A DNA stretch of 5,402 nt from Chloroflexota bacterium (lineage in GTDB: Bacteria; Chloroflexota; Dehalococcoidia; Plut-88900). Made by a program: the position numbers and the translations under genes. The stretch covers positions 1 through 5,402 of the forward strand of contig JACZVB010000133.1 in NCBI GenBank assembly GCA_022572865.1. The letters run 5' to 3'. This document shows positions 5,116 through 5,402 of this stretch, in pieces; position 1 is the stretch's first letter, and each line of letters opens with the position of its first letter. Below the pieces are notes generated by a model, which had not been told where the DNA came from, ran no database searches, and saw only the letters and a list, made by a program, of their open reading frames with translations.

Positions 5116-5402
5116 TCACCGCGTAGGCCGGGCAGAGCCCCTGGAGGCCAGGAACCTTTTCGCTCCTCCCACCGACAGCATCCCTGATGCTACAGAAGGT
5201 TCCGAAGTGAAAAACCGGAGGGCCCAACGGTACGGGGCATCGGGGTTCTCCGCGGGCTGCTGCTCGTAGCGGTAGTCGTGCAGGGCGATGAAGTCCCCGA
5301 GCTCCTTAATCATCCTATCTAGCCTACCAACCTGGTCCGAGATCAGATCCTTTTCCCTCTCCACAGGCATCATCTCGGCGATCCTGCCGAGGTGCCGGAT
5401 GC
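5116..5402 (-). CDS. Unrecognised protein, C-terminal 94 residues (cut by right edge)
   Basis: The minus strand stays open from the window edge to a TGA at 5118-5116. The frame shows GC-rich third positions and plausible protein composition in its first 60 codons, which argues that it is coding. The sequence starts with an amphipathic helical stretch (IRHLGRIAEMM, VEREKDLISDQVGRLDRMIKEL), then ALHDYRYEQQP, PYRWALRFF, and a less regular basic tail ending RGSARPTR. I recognise no family. An ATG pair at 5373/5370 exists, but the frame continues upstream and there is no strong ribosome binding site before it, so the real start is probably outside the window. It converges with the anti-sigma gene. 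No clear terminator lies in the 118 bases between them. Confidence 0.5.
   Translation of the reverse strand, partial: IRHLGRIAEMMPVEREKDLISDQVGRLDRMIKELGDFIALHDYRYEQQPAENPDAPYRWALRFFTSEPSVASGMLSVGGAKRFLASRGSARPTR

Overview
The window looks like a stretch of ordinary bacterial chromosome, moderately GC-rich, with seven genes, two of them cut by the window edges. No phage, insertion sequence, CRISPR, rRNA or tRNA is visible. The mix of genes (split-subunit ADP-forming acyl-CoA synthetase, a DUF3179 lipoprotein with a long Pro/Thr linker, a membrane-anchored TlpA-type thioredoxin and an ECF sigma factor), together with frequent AGG arginine codons, suggests a Chloroflexota-like (possibly Dehalococcoidia) organism. 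That placement is an inference with low confidence.

Left part (1-2456, all minus strand). A lipoprotein gene of the DUF3179 family (1122-2456) lies upstream of a two-gene operon for an ADP-forming acyl/acetyl-CoA synthetase. The beta (ATP-grasp) subunit comes first (296-1000), then the alpha (CoA-binding) subunit (from 296 down, cut by the left edge). Their stop and start overlap by one base (TAGTG). The operon has its own near-consensus sigma-70 promoter (TTGACA, 17 nt, TATTCT), with a 7-bp-arm inverted repeat lying across it as a candidate operator.

Middle part (2457-3149). A divergent intergenic region with two perfect inverted repeats separates the lipoprotein gene from a plus-strand YnfA/UPF0060 small membrane protein (2624-2953). 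A strong GC-rich hairpin at 3097-3124 closes it against the convergent thioredoxin gene.

Right part (3150-4997). An ECF sigma factor (3881-4417, minus) is followed on the same strand by a TlpA/ResA-like membrane-anchored thioredoxin (3150-3785). Divergent from the sigma factor is a small soluble zinc-finger anti-sigma factor (4674-4997, plus) with its own clear sigma-70 promoter and a TTG start. Its Cys/His spacing is that of the thiol-sensing ZAS family (RsrA type). Together with the neighbouring thioredoxin this suggests a thiol/redox-responsive sigma module in an unusual divergent layout. This is the most interesting part of the window.

Right edge (5116-5402, minus). The 3' end of an unrecognised protein gene runs off the window. 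The 118 bases between it and the anti-sigma gene show no clear element.
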